Shown here: one piece after another, positions 17,776-27,179 of the stretch
Layout: each line of letters starts with the position of its first letter
How positions within the stretch are numbered: position 1 is the stretch's first letter
NCBI RefSeq assembly: GCF_003612565.1
Contig: NZ_RAZG01000017.1
Span: forward strand, 1 to 64,000
Direction of reading: 5' to 3'
DNA: 64,000 bases
Source: Roseburia sp. 1XD42-69
GTDB lineage: Bacteria; Bacillota; Clostridia; Lachnospirales; Lachnospiraceae
Program-made: the position numbers and the translations under genes
The notes under the pieces: model-generated
Told to the model about the DNA's origin: nothing
Database searches by the model: none
What the model saw: the letters and a program-made list of their open reading frames with translations, nothing else

Positions 17776-18918
17776 CTATTCCACAGATTCCCCTGCTAGA
17801 GCTTCCATCTCCCTCTGCACCCGCTTCAAATCCTTGCGGATACTGATTTTCTGGGGACATGCCGCCTCACATTTACCGCACTCCACGCAGTTTAAGGGCC
17901 TTAATTCTGCCCTCAGTTCATTGTTCCATCTGGACAGAGTATCGCTTACATTATTGTACATATGATAGGCATTCCATATCTTAAAACTTCCCGGAATATC
18001 CACCCCCTTCGGACATGGCATACAATAACGGCAGGCGGTACAGCCGTTTTGAACCCTGGCCCGGATGGCTGCAGAGACACGCTGCACAACCCCCTGCTCC
18101 TCCTGGCTTAAAGGCTGAAATTGTCCAAAGGTTTTTAAATTGTCCCTCACCTGGGACATATCTGACATCCCGCTTAGAATCACCTTCACATTGGGAAATG
18201 TCCCCACATAGCGAAGCGCCCAGGAAGATGCCGTATCCCCCGGCCGTCTTTCCTTAAAAATCCCTGTGATGTCCTCCGGAAGATTTGCCAGAGAGCCTCC
18301 CTTCACCGGCTCCATTACAATAACAGGAATCCCAAGCTCTTCTGCCAGGGCAATCCCCTTATCCGTAGCCTGGGTATCCTTATCCATATAGTTAAACTGA
18401 ATCTGGCAGAAATCCCAGCTATGGGATGTAATAATTTCCCGAAAAGTATCGTAATCGTCATGGAAAGAAAATCCCAGATAGCGAATCTTTCCCTGGGCCT
18501 TAAGGCTTTCAAAATATTCGAGAATTTTTAACTCTTTTACCTGCTTCCACCTGTGTCTGTCCAGGGCGTGCATGAGATAGAAATCCACATAATCTTTATC
18601 CAGGCGGCTTAACTGCTCCTGAAAAATTCTCTCTGCATCCTCTAAGGACGACACCGACCAAACCGGCAGCTTAGTGGCAAGATAGTAAGACTCTCTGGGA
18701 TACCGGCTCAAAGCCTCCCCGGTAAGGGACTCACTTGTGCCCCCATGATAGGGATACGCCGTGTCAAAATAGTTCACCCCATTCTGATAAGCCTCCTCAA
18801 TCATGGCGAATGCCTGTTCCCTGTCAATACCTCCGTCTGCACGCACAGGAAAACGCATACAGCCAAATCCCAGCAGGGACACTTTGGCCCCAATTTTTTC
18901 CATCCTGCGATACTCCAT
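17776..18918 (-). CDS. Aldo/keto reductase with C-terminal 4Fe-4S ferredoxin-like domain
   Basis: 380 residues, AAGACGGGAGGG site before the ATG. The AKR barrel covers about 1-270 (GFGCMRFP, NYFDTAYPYH, YYLATKLP, DFYLMHALD, LGFSFHD). The C-terminal cluster-binding region has CTACRYCMPCPKGVDIP and CVECGKCEAACP, which can hold two 4Fe-4S clusters, though the first Cys spacing is not fully standard. Such fused enzymes are common in anaerobes and are thought to pass electrons between ferredoxin and an NAD(P)H or carbonyl substrate. The substrate is unknown. It follows the hybrid kinase gene by 27 bases, so the two probably share a transcript. Confidence 0.85.
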   Translation of the reverse strand: MEYRRMEKIGAKVSLLGFGCMRFPVRADGGIDREQAFAMIEEAYQNGVNYFDTAYPYHGGTSESLTGEALSRYPRESYYLATKLPVWSVSSLEDAERIFQEQLSRLDKDYVDFYLMHALDRHRWKQVKELKILEYFESLKAQGKIRYLGFSFHDDYDTFREIITSHSWDFCQIQFNYMDKDTQATDKGIALAEELGIPVIVMEPVKGGSLANLPEDITGIFKERRPGDTASSWALRYVGTFPNVKVILSGMSDMSQVRDNLKTFGQFQPLSQEEQGVVQRVSAAIRARVQNGCTACRYCMPCPKGVDIPGSFKIWNAYHMYNNVSDTLSRWNNELRAELRPLNCVECGKCEAACPQKISIRKDLKRVQREMEALAGESVE

Positions 18919-18945
18919 AAAAATCCCTCCCGTCTAAGAATTAAC

Positions 18946-20745
18946 TCACTCTTTCTCCCCATTTATCCGAAGGTCTATTTTATCCTCCGGCAGATAATTC
19001 AGAATCATACGCTCCAGTTTATCCCCTCTCACTGGTTTGGAGAGGTAATCCACAAAACCGTCCTTTAAGTACTCTTCCTTCACCCCGTTTATGGCATTGG
19101 CGGTAAGCATAATCACAGGAGTGTGGGCATTGGGGGAATCTTTCAGCTGCTGCATCTTTTTGTATGTCTCCACCCCGTCCATCCCCGGCATCATATGGTC
19201 CATAAAAATAATATCATATGCTTTGTTAGATACCATCTCGATGCAGGCTGCACCGCTCTCCGCTGTATCCACTTGAATCTTTGTTTTCTTTAAAAGATTT
19301 GAAATCACTTTCAAATTCACCGGCACATCATCCACCACCAGAATCCTGGCACTTCCTGCCTCAAAACTCTGCTGGTACTCACTGTTTTCCCGGGTGACAT
19401 CATGGAAATGTTTTAAAAAGTCACCCACAGGGGAATCGTCCACAATCTGCTGGGGAATGGTTACGGTAAAAACAGATCCCTCCCCGTAAGTACTCTCCAC
19501 CAAAATCTCCCCATGCATCAAATCCAAAAGCTGCTTGGTAATGGCAAGCCCCAATCCGGTGCCCTCGATATGCCTGTTTTTCTCCATATGAAACCGGGCA
19601 AACTGGGAGAATAAATCTTTCATATTTTCCTCCCGTATCCCCATTCCCGTATCCTCCACGGAGATAACAAGGAAAAACTGTTCCTCACTCTGCCTGCTCT
19701 CCACGGAAAAGGTTACGCTGCCTCTCTCCGTATATTTTACCGCATTGGACAAAAGATTGGTGACAATCTGCCTTATGCGGTATTCATCCCCCATAAGGCG
19801 GCTGGGAAGATTAAAATCACAGGCAATGCGAAACTCCAGTCCCTTCTTTAAAGCCCTCTCCCCTATCATACTGCAGCTGTCGTGGAGAAAAGAGGAAGTC
19901 TCATAAGACGACTCTACAATATCCAGTTTCCCGGACTCCACTTTTGAAATGTCCAAAACATCATTAATCAATGACAGGAGAAGATTCCCGGCGGATTGAA
20001 TATTCTTTGCATATTCCAAAATCTGGGGATTTTCATTCTCCCGGAGTATCATTTCATTCATCCCCAAAACAGCATTGATGGGGGTCCTTATTTCATGGGA
20101 CATATTAGCCAAAAATACACTTTTCGCCTCATTTGCAGCTTTCTCCCGCCTGTGGGCCTCCTTTGAAGTTTCCGCCAGGTCAATCAGCCGTCTTTTCTGC
20201 CCCTCCAGCATCTTTAAAAGTTTTAAAGCCACCTGTTCCACAATCACCACAACTGTCACAGCCAGAAGACATTCCGGAAAATACCAAACCCGATCCTCTG
20301 GATTTCCCGCCGTAAAATAATGTTTCACCGTGGCCGCAATAATACTGCACACACTGATAATTGTAATTTTTCTGCACAGGTTCTTCTCCCCAAACACTGT
20401 GGTCATAAAGACGGGGATGCAGAAAATAGTTAAAGTATTAAAAAAAGCACAGTGTGTCACGCTGATAACCGTACAAATCAAGACAAGGGCCATAATTGCA
20501 ATATCGTTCTGCCTCTTATCCTCCTGGGGAAGCCTTTTTCTGAAAATATTAGCCACCCCGATAATTGAAGCATTTAACACAGTTGGAATTACCAGAAACA
20601 GCATCAGATAAACCCCGGTGCTCTCTTTAATCAGGTTCATGTGATATAAGAAAAAAAACATGATAACTTCCAATAAGAAAGTAGCCGCCGTAACTATGTA
20701 ATCCACCTTAAAGTAAAGATCTCTCCACTTTTTTAAACCCGGCAT
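18946..20745 (-). CDS. Hybrid membrane sensor histidine kinase with receiver domain
   Basis: 599 residues. Six predicted TM helices span about 14-175. A short coil leads to the HisKA domain with the phospho-acceptor His at about 217 (NMSHEIRTP). The HATPase domain shows NLLSNAVKYT, DTGMGI and GTGLGLAIT. The receiver domain (about 465-590) has the acidic pocket LVVDD, the target Asp in FMDHMMPG and the Lys in LSKP. There is no HPt or output domain, so the phosphate must go to a separate partner. It begins two bases after the stop of the formate/nitrite-type transporter gene, which suggests the transporter and sensor are functionally linked. Confidence 0.9.
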   Translation of the reverse strand: MPGLKKWRDLYFKVDYIVTAATFLLEVIMFFFLYHMNLIKESTGVYLMLFLVIPTVLNASIIGVANIFRKRLPQEDKRQNDIAIMALVLICTVISVTHCAFFNTLTIFCIPVFMTTVFGEKNLCRKITIISVCSIIAATVKHYFTAGNPEDRVWYFPECLLAVTVVVIVEQVALKLLKMLEGQKRRLIDLAETSKEAHRREKAANEAKSVFLANMSHEIRTPINAVLGMNEMILRENENPQILEYAKNIQSAGNLLLSLINDVLDISKVESGKLDIVESSYETSSFLHDSCSMIGERALKKGLEFRIACDFNLPSRLMGDEYRIRQIVTNLLSNAVKYTERGSVTFSVESRQSEEQFFLVISVEDTGMGIREENMKDLFSQFARFHMEKNRHIEGTGLGLAITKQLLDLMHGEILVESTYGEGSVFTVTIPQQIVDDSPVGDFLKHFHDVTRENSEYQQSFEAGSARILVVDDVPVNLKVISNLLKKTKIQVDTAESGAACIEMVSNKAYDIIFMDHMMPGMDGVETYKKMQQLKDSPNAHTPVIMLTANAINGVKEEYLKDGFVDYLSKPVRGDKLERMILNYLPEDKIDLRINGEKE

Positions 20746-20747
20746 AT

Positions 20748-21509
20748 TTACTTCTCCCAGCTCATCAGATACAGAGGCAGAGCCAAAAGAACCGCTCCCC
20801 CCAGCATATTGCCCAGTGTCACAAACAGCATACTGGTAAATACCATTTTCAACTCCAGTCCTCCCAACAAAAGATACCCTATGGTGTACGTGCTCATATT
20901 GGCAATGGAGTGCTCAAACCCGGACTCCACAAAAGTCATAATCAGACAAAAGATGATAATAAGCTTGCCGCTCTCGGATTTCATTTTTGCCCCTACCCAA
21001 ACTGCAAGGCATACCAAAAAGTTACACAAAATCCCCCGAAGCACCATCTCCGCCGGAGTGATTTCCAATTTTCCATAAACAAAAGTTTTGTAATATTCCG
21101 TCAAAATAGATTTGGAAGCGCCGCTCTCCACCAGTATAAATGAGAGAAAAACCGTTCCCACAAAATTTCCCAAATAACTCATAAGCCAGACTTTTCCCAT
21201 ATCCAAAAGCGTACACTTACTGTTGTAATACCCCATGGCCATAGTAAGGTTGTTTCCCGTAAACAATTCTCCGCCGATAAATACAATTAAAACCATCCCA
21301 ATAGAAAACAGCAAAGATGAAATCACTTTCCCAAACTGTGGATAAGTGGAATATAAAACTGCCGCAGTGACATGGGATAATATAGTAGCCACCGCTATGT
21401 AAAATCCTGCCATAATGGATCTGATAAAAAATTTACCCGGATATTTACTGCATACTTCGGCTTTGTTTACCGCTGTCATAGATATTACGTTGATATCATC
21501 TGTCAACAT
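20748..21509 (-). CDS. Formate/nitrite transporter family protein
   Basis: 253 residues, six TM helices. FNT hallmarks are present: GGELFTGNN in the first half, the LRGILCNFLVCLAVW re-entrant loop, and VESGFEHSIANM with the central His that gates formate, nitrite or hydrosulfide passage in this family. The closest named type cannot be fixed (FocA, NirC or HSC). It heads an operon with the hybrid kinase and Fe-S aldo/keto reductase genes. Start ATG at 21509. Confidence 0.9.
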   Translation of the reverse strand: MLTDDINVISMTAVNKAEVCSKYPGKFFIRSIMAGFYIAVATILSHVTAAVLYSTYPQFGKVISSLLFSIGMVLIVFIGGELFTGNNLTMAMGYYNSKCTLLDMGKVWLMSYLGNFVGTVFLSFILVESGASKSILTEYYKTFVYGKLEITPAEMVLRGILCNFLVCLAVWVGAKMKSESGKLIIIFCLIMTFVESGFEHSIANMSTYTIGYLLLGGLELKMVFTSMLFVTLGNMLGGAVLLALPLYLMSWEK

Positions 21510-21628
21510 CGTGTTTCCCCTTTCTTGTTCACTGTCCTTGCTGCGCTGTGAATTTTATTATACCAAATTCACATTGTGAAATAAATATCTATTTGGCATT
21601 TTTTCAAAGACTTAAAGGTAAAAAAGCC

Positions 21629-22370
21629 TTATGGGCTCTTCCACACCCCCACAAACGCCAGCAAGAATCCTCCATAAAGCGCAAGAACAAAAGCAGGTCT
21701 CCCTTTAAAACAGTAAAACTAATTCTAAAATGGCTGTACACAATACCCCAAAAATAAATTCTTTTTGTTTCACTCCCGGAACTGACCGGCACCTCCACTA
21801 AAAACAACACCGGGATAAGGGCCAGCAGGGAGATAATGAGACAGAAGAAATAACACCAAAAATAGGAATATTCCGCCAAAATCCCCCCTGCCACTGTGGC
21901 AATTCCCTGGGCCGCCTCAAGAATCATATTTAATTTTCCCCACACGCTAATGTACTGCTCCTCCTGCCCCGCACACTTCATGGAATCATATATCAAAGCC
22001 TCCTCGGAGCCGGAATTAAAATTGTTGCCCATGGCCTGAACCATAAAGCTTAGGGCAAAGAGCCAGAAATTTTTTGTCAAAAGCATAATCATACAGGAAA
22101 GTGCAATACATATTCTGCCTAAAACCATGCTTCTCTTTCGCCCTAACAAATCTGCCACGGCGCCGGAAGGAATCTCGCACACTATGCTTGTGGCGTGGTA
22201 AATCCCCTCCAAAAACCCTACCTGAGCAAGATTCAGCCCGCAGTACAGGAAATAAGCACCCAGATACAACTTTGCATATTTAAATTTGCCAGAAAAGTTC
22301 CAACATAGTCCAGCTTAATGTTTCTCAGTAATTTCTTCGTTGCATTCTTATTCTCTATTTTTTTCATCAT
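21629..22370 (-). pseudogene. Decayed MFS transporter
   Basis: Three pieces of one transporter remain. The 5' piece (ATG at 22370, GGGG site before it) reads MMKKIENKNATKKLLRNIK and continues for about 40 residues before a frameshift. The main open frame then starts at the TAT CTG GGT of YLGAYFLYCGLNLAQ. It covers helices 2-6, with the MFS loop signature GAVADLLGRKRSM. Near 21690 the frame changes again and reads LALYGGFLLAFVGVWKSP to a TAA at 21629, which looks like the true last helix. About half of the 12-helix protein is missing. The first frameshift fits loss of one copy of a 13-base TATCTGGGTGCTT tandem repeat. Confidence 0.75.
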
Positions 22371-22613
22371 AATTCCCCTTATATGCTAATATTCACTGCC
22401 GTTTCCCGGCATAATACATAAAAAACAGCCCAATCCATCAAAGGACTGAACTGTTATGGGAATTACTAATACTACATTTATATGCCAAAATATATTTATA
22501 AGTATATAAAAATAGGTACAGTAATCCCCGGGGCATATAAAATGTATGTTTTTGATAAAGCACTGCTGCTTAAAATTGGTGTATACCCCAGGGCATTCAT
22601 ACTGCGTCTCCTT

Positions 22614-23210
22614 TTATTTTTCCATTCTTGCATGGATGTAATCTTCTAAAATTTTCACGGTTCCCTGTACTCCTAACAGGCTGCTGTTTATGCACAAATC
22701 ATAAAAACGGGAATCCCCCCATTTTCCATCAGAATGCCTGTTGTGGTACTGGCTTCTCTTCTTGTCATGGCGGGCCATTTTAATCAGTGCCTCCGACTCA
22801 TTCATATTAAATTTCTCCATGACATGTTTTACCTTTGCTTCCTTCGTGCCGATTACAAATATGGTAATCAGCCCTTCCATGCCCCGGAGCACAGAATCCG
22901 CACAGCGCCCTACAATCACAAAGGATTCCCCGGAATCCGCTTTTTCCTTAATAAATTCAAACTGCATATCCGCAACAATTTCTTCCATGGAGTTTGTATA
23001 CTTTCCCACGGTTCTGGTTAAAAAGAAATTCCTGGGCTTTTCATCATGCTTTTCCAACACTTCCACCTTAATGCCCATATTGTCAGCCATCTCGTCTAAC
23101 ATACTTCTGTCATATAATTTAAGCCCTAAATCCTCCGCAATAATTCTGGCTATCTCATGGCCTTCGCTGCCGAATTCACGACTGATTGCTATAATTGTCT
23201 GCTTTGCCAT
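22614..23210 (-). CDS. Cytidylate kinase-like family protein
   Basis: 198 residues with AAGGAGG before the ATG. The N-terminus (TIIAISREFGSEGHEIARIIAEDLG) is a P-loop variant typical of the cytidylate-kinase-like family. Later parts include DRSMLDEMA, VIVGRCADSVL and ARHDKKRSQYHNRHS, resembling the Arg-rich lid. Family members are common in Clostridia and their true substrate is not established. It lies 19 bases before the ArsB/NhaD-type permease stop in the same orientation, downstream of it. Confidence 0.85.
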   Translation of the reverse strand: MAKQTIIAISREFGSEGHEIARIIAEDLGLKLYDRSMLDEMADNMGIKVEVLEKHDEKPRNFFLTRTVGKYTNSMEEIVADMQFEFIKEKADSGESFVIVGRCADSVLRGMEGLITIFVIGTKEAKVKHVMEKFNMNESEALIKMARHDKKRSQYHNRHSDGKWGDSRFYDLCINSSLLGVQGTVKILEDYIHARMEK

Positions 23211-23228
23211 ATCATTCCTCCTTCTACC

Positions 23229-24587
23229 TTAACAATACCTGACGAATATAAACAGCATGGATACTGCAATTACCACCACCGTTGCCGGAATTGCCGTAAT
23301 ACAGTATTTGCCCCAGCCGATGACATGGCCGTTTTTCGCTGCCACGGAAGTACCCACAACGTTTGCGGATGCACCGATAGGCGTAGCGCTTCCGCCGATA
23401 TCCGTTCCCATGGACAAAGCCCATGCAAGAGTGGATAAGTCCACCCCCTGGGCAGCCGCCAGGCTCTGGATGACTGGAACCATAGTAGCCGCAAAAGGAA
23501 TATTGTCCACAAAAGCGCTGGCAATGGCGGACACCCAGATAATAATGGCTACCATAACTTTCAGGTTTCCCTTGCTCACATCACCGATAAAGCCTGCAAT
23601 AATCTCCAAAATCCCTGTCTGTTCCAAACCGCCTACAACAATAAAAAGCCCGATGAAAAATAGGAGTGTCTTATAATCCACTTTCTTTATAATCTCCAGG
23701 GCATATTTCCCTGATGTAATCAAAGTTATAATCGCAATTACCGTGCCGATAAATGCCACGGTAAGCCCTGTCTGGGCATGGCTCACAAGCATAACCACCG
23801 CACAGGCAAAAATTACACAGCTTATGGCAAAATCCTTTTTGTTTGTAATCGTCTCCCTGGGTGTGGGCATAGCGGAAGTATCAATATGTTCCGGCGCCCC
23901 CGCCAAAATTTCTTTCCGGAAAGCAACATAAAAATAAATAACCACAAACACAAGGCTGATAAGAGCCATCACACCGGTGTTGGTAATAAAATCGCTGAAA
24001 GAATATCCCAGTGAAGTACCGATAATAATGTTTGGCGGATCGCCGCACATAGTTGCGGAACCACCCAGATTCGCACAGAAAATTTCTGAGAGAATCATTG
24101 GCACCGGATTAAACTTCAGCAGCTTCGACAATTCGATTGTGACACTTGCCAAAAACAGAATAACTGTAATACTGTCAATAAACATAGCCAGTATAGAAGA
24201 CATGATCATAAATGCCACAAAAAGAGGAATCGGCTTATAGTTTACCATCTTTGCAAGGGTCATGCAAAGCCACCGGAAAAATCCGGCTTTCGCCATTCCT
24301 TCCACCATTACCATCATTCCTGCAATAAAAATAATGGTAGCCCAGTTGATTCCGGCGGAAGACTCAGAAGAACTTCCCGCTTCATACCAGAAACCAAGAG
24401 TAAAAATACTTCGGATGTTCAAAGTCTCAAGAATTGCATCCATGCTGTGCATAGCTATGCCAAATACACCAACAAGGGTAAGCAAGCCGCAGCCTAAAGT
24501 AACATACTGCCGTTCCACTTTGTCCATCACAATCATTAGAAACATCGCAATAAAAATAATTACTGCTAATACCTGAGCAACTAACAT
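23229..24587 (-). CDS. ArsB/NhaD-type ion transporter (IT superfamily permease)
   Basis: 452 residues, about 11-12 TM helices, GGGGAGAAAGAG before the ATG. It has the IT superfamily marks: a SVTVILFLASVTIELS helix after an FIDS break, the GGSATMCGDPPNIIIGTSLG loop, a DNIPFAATMVP break in the second half, and GTDIGGSATPIGASANVVG near the C-terminus. These twin loops form the substrate site in ArsB, NhaD and SLC13-type carriers. The ion cannot be named. It is upstream of, and probably co-transcribed with, the cytidylate-kinase-like gene. Confidence 0.85.
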   Translation of the reverse strand: MLVAQVLAVIIFIAMFLMIVMDKVERQYVTLGCGLLTLVGVFGIAMHSMDAILETLNIRSIFTLGFWYEAGSSSESSAGINWATIIFIAGMMVMVEGMAKAGFFRWLCMTLAKMVNYKPIPLFVAFMIMSSILAMFIDSITVILFLASVTIELSKLLKFNPVPMILSEIFCANLGGSATMCGDPPNIIIGTSLGYSFSDFITNTGVMALISLVFVVIYFYVAFRKEILAGAPEHIDTSAMPTPRETITNKKDFAISCVIFACAVVMLVSHAQTGLTVAFIGTVIAIITLITSGKYALEIIKKVDYKTLLFFIGLFIVVGGLEQTGILEIIAGFIGDVSKGNLKVMVAIIIWVSAIASAFVDNIPFAATMVPVIQSLAAAQGVDLSTLAWALSMGTDIGGSATPIGASANVVGTSVAAKNGHVIGWGKYCITAIPATVVVIAVSMLFIFVRYC

Positions 24588-24734
24588 ATCTCTTTCTCCC
24601 CTTACTCTTTCTTATGTATTATTTTGTAATATTTGAACCTCCGTCACTTGTGCCGGAAGTTACATGCGCTGTAATCCCTTTAATCCAATCATTATTTAAC
24701 AACTTTCTTAATCATTTGTCAATAGTTCTTTTTT

Positions 24735-26189
24735 TTACTCCTCTTCCCTCACCCTGGTTCCTGTCTCAAATTCCTTGTCAAACCCCACAATCAAAAGCTC
24801 ATCCTCCGTAAAACTCCCCCCGTCAAGTGCCGCAAACTTCTCATCCTTATCTAAAACCTTTACCTTACGCTTTTTTGCCACAAGCTCCGTGCCAAGAATC
24901 GTCTCCTGCTTTTCAATATAGTATACAAAATCCTCCTGGTTTTCCGTATAAAGAGCGGAAATGGGAATGCACTGGGGATAAGAATCTGTCTTTCTCACCA
25001 GGGAAAATGTGCCGTTTTCCCCAATCATGCGGTCCTGGGAGGATATCTCCGCCGTCACTTTGTATCCCCCATCCTCCCCTTCTTCTATGGCTAAAACCGG
25101 GATATCCGAAAGATATCTCCCCCCGAAAGAAATGGTCATCAAATCCCCCAGAGCCACATACTTCTTGTCCTCTTTTACAATATTCCCCGTAAAATAAAGG
25201 GTGTCCCCCAAGGTGGAAAGCACCATAGCCCCCGTCTCCCCGGTGATGCCCCCCGCTTCCAGCAAAACATCGCTGACACAGGCATCTTCCGGGGCAAAAA
25301 CAGCCCCCTCCTTATCCAGATATTCTTTATAAATTCCCTGCTCCTTCTTAATATCCGAAATCAACTGGCGAAGCTCCACCTCCGTGGCTTCCTCCACCCG
25401 AAGAGGTTCCCTGGCATCCTCTAAGGCCCGGCCTGCCGCCAAAATTTTTTCCCCCTGCTCCTTTTTTGCTGCGGAAAGTTCCCCCTCCCTCTGGGACAAA
25501 GCTTCCTTAAGCCCCTGTTTTTCCTCCTGATACCGACTCTCCAAGCTGCTTTCAAGCTGGGCCGCATACTCCTCAAAGGCACACTTCTCCTCATCTGAGG
25601 CGTCCTTTTTATCCGCCTCCTTCTTTAGCTTTTGATATTCCCCATCTTTCTCCTTGGCCTTCTTTTTGTACTCTTTAAGGGAAGGGAAACTGTCAAGGGC
25701 ATCCTTTGCCCTCTGGTACGCCCCCTGGGCAATGTTCACCCCATCCTGCCCGCTGCTGTTTGCCTGACTGTAATCTTCGCTTGCCCGGTCTATGGCCCTC
25801 TGGCGGTTCTGCGTTTCCTTTGCCACCCCGGACTCATAATCTTTTAACCGGGTATCCGCCAGGGTAAGTTCCTTTTGCTTTTCCTCATACAGCTTCTTAA
25901 GGCTTTCCGTATTAAACGTGAGGAGCAAATCTCCCTCTTTCACCATCTGTCCCTTCTTCACATGAATCCTCTCCACCAAAAGTCCCGCCGGAAGCAAAAG
26001 GGGCTTTTCCTCTTTTGCCTCTAAAACCCCCTCTCCCTCTACCGTGTGGTCAAGCTCCCTCTCCACGATTTTCGCCGTTATGACCCTTGGCATCTGCTCC
26101 GCATAAATGCCCCTGGAAACCATGCCGCACACAAACATAAACACCAGAAACCATATAAATCCCTTTAAAGCTTTTCCTTTCTGCTTCAT
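24735..26189 (-). CDS. HlyD/MFP-like efflux adaptor with long coiled coil
   Basis: 484 residues; GAGAGGAGTG before the ATG. An N-terminal TM anchor at about 10-28 is followed by a split lipoyl domain (EGEGVLEAKEEKPLLLPAGL ... GQMVKEGDLLLTFN, then KEGAVFAPEDACVSDVLLEAG). Between the halves is a long Glu/Lys/Gln-rich coiled coil (about 110-285). The C-terminus is beta-barrel-like. In Gram-positives such adaptors usually pair with MacB-type ABC exporters, but here the gene is the last of a sugar-import-type operon with no exporter in sight. Confidence 0.8.
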   Translation of the reverse strand: MKQKGKALKGFIWFLVFMFVCGMVSRGIYAEQMPRVITAKIVERELDHTVEGEGVLEAKEEKPLLLPAGLLVERIHVKKGQMVKEGDLLLTFNTESLKKLYEEKQKELTLADTRLKDYESGVAKETQNRQRAIDRASEDYSQANSSGQDGVNIAQGAYQRAKDALDSFPSLKEYKKKAKEKDGEYQKLKKEADKKDASDEEKCAFEEYAAQLESSLESRYQEEKQGLKEALSQREGELSAAKKEQGEKILAAGRALEDAREPLRVEEATEVELRQLISDIKKEQGIYKEYLDKEGAVFAPEDACVSDVLLEAGGITGETGAMVLSTLGDTLYFTGNIVKEDKKYVALGDLMTISFGGRYLSDIPVLAIEEGEDGGYKVTAEISSQDRMIGENGTFSLVRKTDSYPQCIPISALYTENQEDFVYYIEKQETILGTELVAKKRKVKVLDKDEKFAALDGGSFTEDELLIVGFDKEFETGTRVREEE

Positions 26190-26245
26190 TGTGCACTCCT
26201 CTCATAATGTAGCGCCCCCTCACCAAGGTTCGGCGGCAAGTCGTC

Positions 26246-26281
26246 GGGAGGCATCCTAAAAATGCTGCGCATTTGCCTCCC
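26246..26281. repeat. Compound hairpin between permease and adaptor genes
   Basis: GGGAGGC (26246-26252) pairs with GCCTCCC (26275-26281), and inside it AAATGC (26260-26265) pairs with GCATTT (26269-26274) around a three-base loop, leaving a one-sided bulge. There is no T run, so it is more likely an RNA-processing or stability element, or a REP-like repeat, than a terminator. Confidence 0.6.
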
Positions 26282-26285
26282 TCCT

Positions 26286-27170
26286 CTATCCTTTTAGCCC
26301 GGACACCGCTATGCCCTGCTCCAAATAATCCTGCCCTGCAAAAAATATAAACATGGCGGGTATCAGCATAATAAGGGAAGCCGCCAACACCATCCCCGCC
26401 TGCTCCATGCTGATTTGGGGCAGAAAAAGAGACAGGGGATATTTTGCACTTGTCCTTAAAAAGGTCATAGGCTGCTCTAACATATTCCAGTATTCCAGAT
26501 ATCCCAAAACCATGGCGGATAAAATCCCCCCGGAGCCTAAGGGCACACCAAGATAAAAAAATACCTGCCAGTTATCCGCACCGTCTATCTGGGCCGCCTC
26601 AATACATTCCTTTGGAATCGAGGCAAAGCCCTGGTACATGAGAAACACAGGCAGAGTAGAACACATGGCCGGGAGAATTACCGCCAGATGAGTGTCTAAA
26701 AGATTCATGCCGTTTAAAATCAGATAGGAGGGCAGCATCATAACCTGAAAAGGCATCAGCATTAAAATCACATACAACGTAAAAAAAACTTTTTTCCCGG
26801 GGAAAGAAAACCGGGCAAATCCCCAGGCCATAGGCGAAGCCAAAAAAAGCTGCCCTGCAAGGATGCACACTGTAATTTTCATAGAGTTCCAGAACACCAC
26901 ATGAAACTGGGGCTTAAAAAACAAAATATCTAAAAGATGCTCCCCTGTGGGGTACAAGGGCAGCAGATTCCAGTGAATCCCCCCTTCCCCCTTTGAAAGG
27001 ATAGGGGCAAGGCCCTCCCTCAATTCCCCTGAGCTTTTTACCACCCCTGTAAGGAGAAGGAGAATGGGAAAACACACAAGGAGGGCGGCCAGAAAAAGAA
27101 GGATATCCCCCAAATGCCGCAGACATATTTTCCTTAATTTTTTTACCTTAATTATCATAAATTCCTTCAT
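26286..27170 (-). CDS. Carbohydrate-type ABC transporter permease (MalG-like)
   Basis: 294 residues, six TM helices. The binding-protein-dependent permease loop (EAA motif) is visible as ECIEAAQIDGADNWQVFFYLGVPLG, about 90 residues from the C-terminus. The N-terminal cytoplasmic segment is Lys-rich. With the neighbouring MalF-like permease and solute-binding lipoprotein it should form an importer. No ATPase gene is in the operon, so a shared MsmX-type ATPase elsewhere probably powers it. Confidence 0.9.
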   Translation of the reverse strand: MKEFMIIKVKKLRKICLRHLGDILLFLAALLVCFPILLLLTGVVKSSGELREGLAPILSKGEGGIHWNLLPLYPTGEHLLDILFFKPQFHVVFWNSMKITVCILAGQLFLASPMAWGFARFSFPGKKVFFTLYVILMLMPFQVMMLPSYLILNGMNLLDTHLAVILPAMCSTLPVFLMYQGFASIPKECIEAAQIDGADNWQVFFYLGVPLGSGGILSAMVLGYLEYWNMLEQPMTFLRTSAKYPLSLFLPQISMEQAGMVLAASLIMLIPAMFIFFAGQDYLEQGIAVSGLKG

Positions 27171-27179
27171 TTCATTCCT

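Noticed and set aside
22383-22613. Riboswitch or small RNA before the cytidylate-kinase-like gene region
   Set aside because: AT-rich gap without a convincing conserved fold, and it lies downstream of the cytidylate-kinase-like gene in transcription terms.
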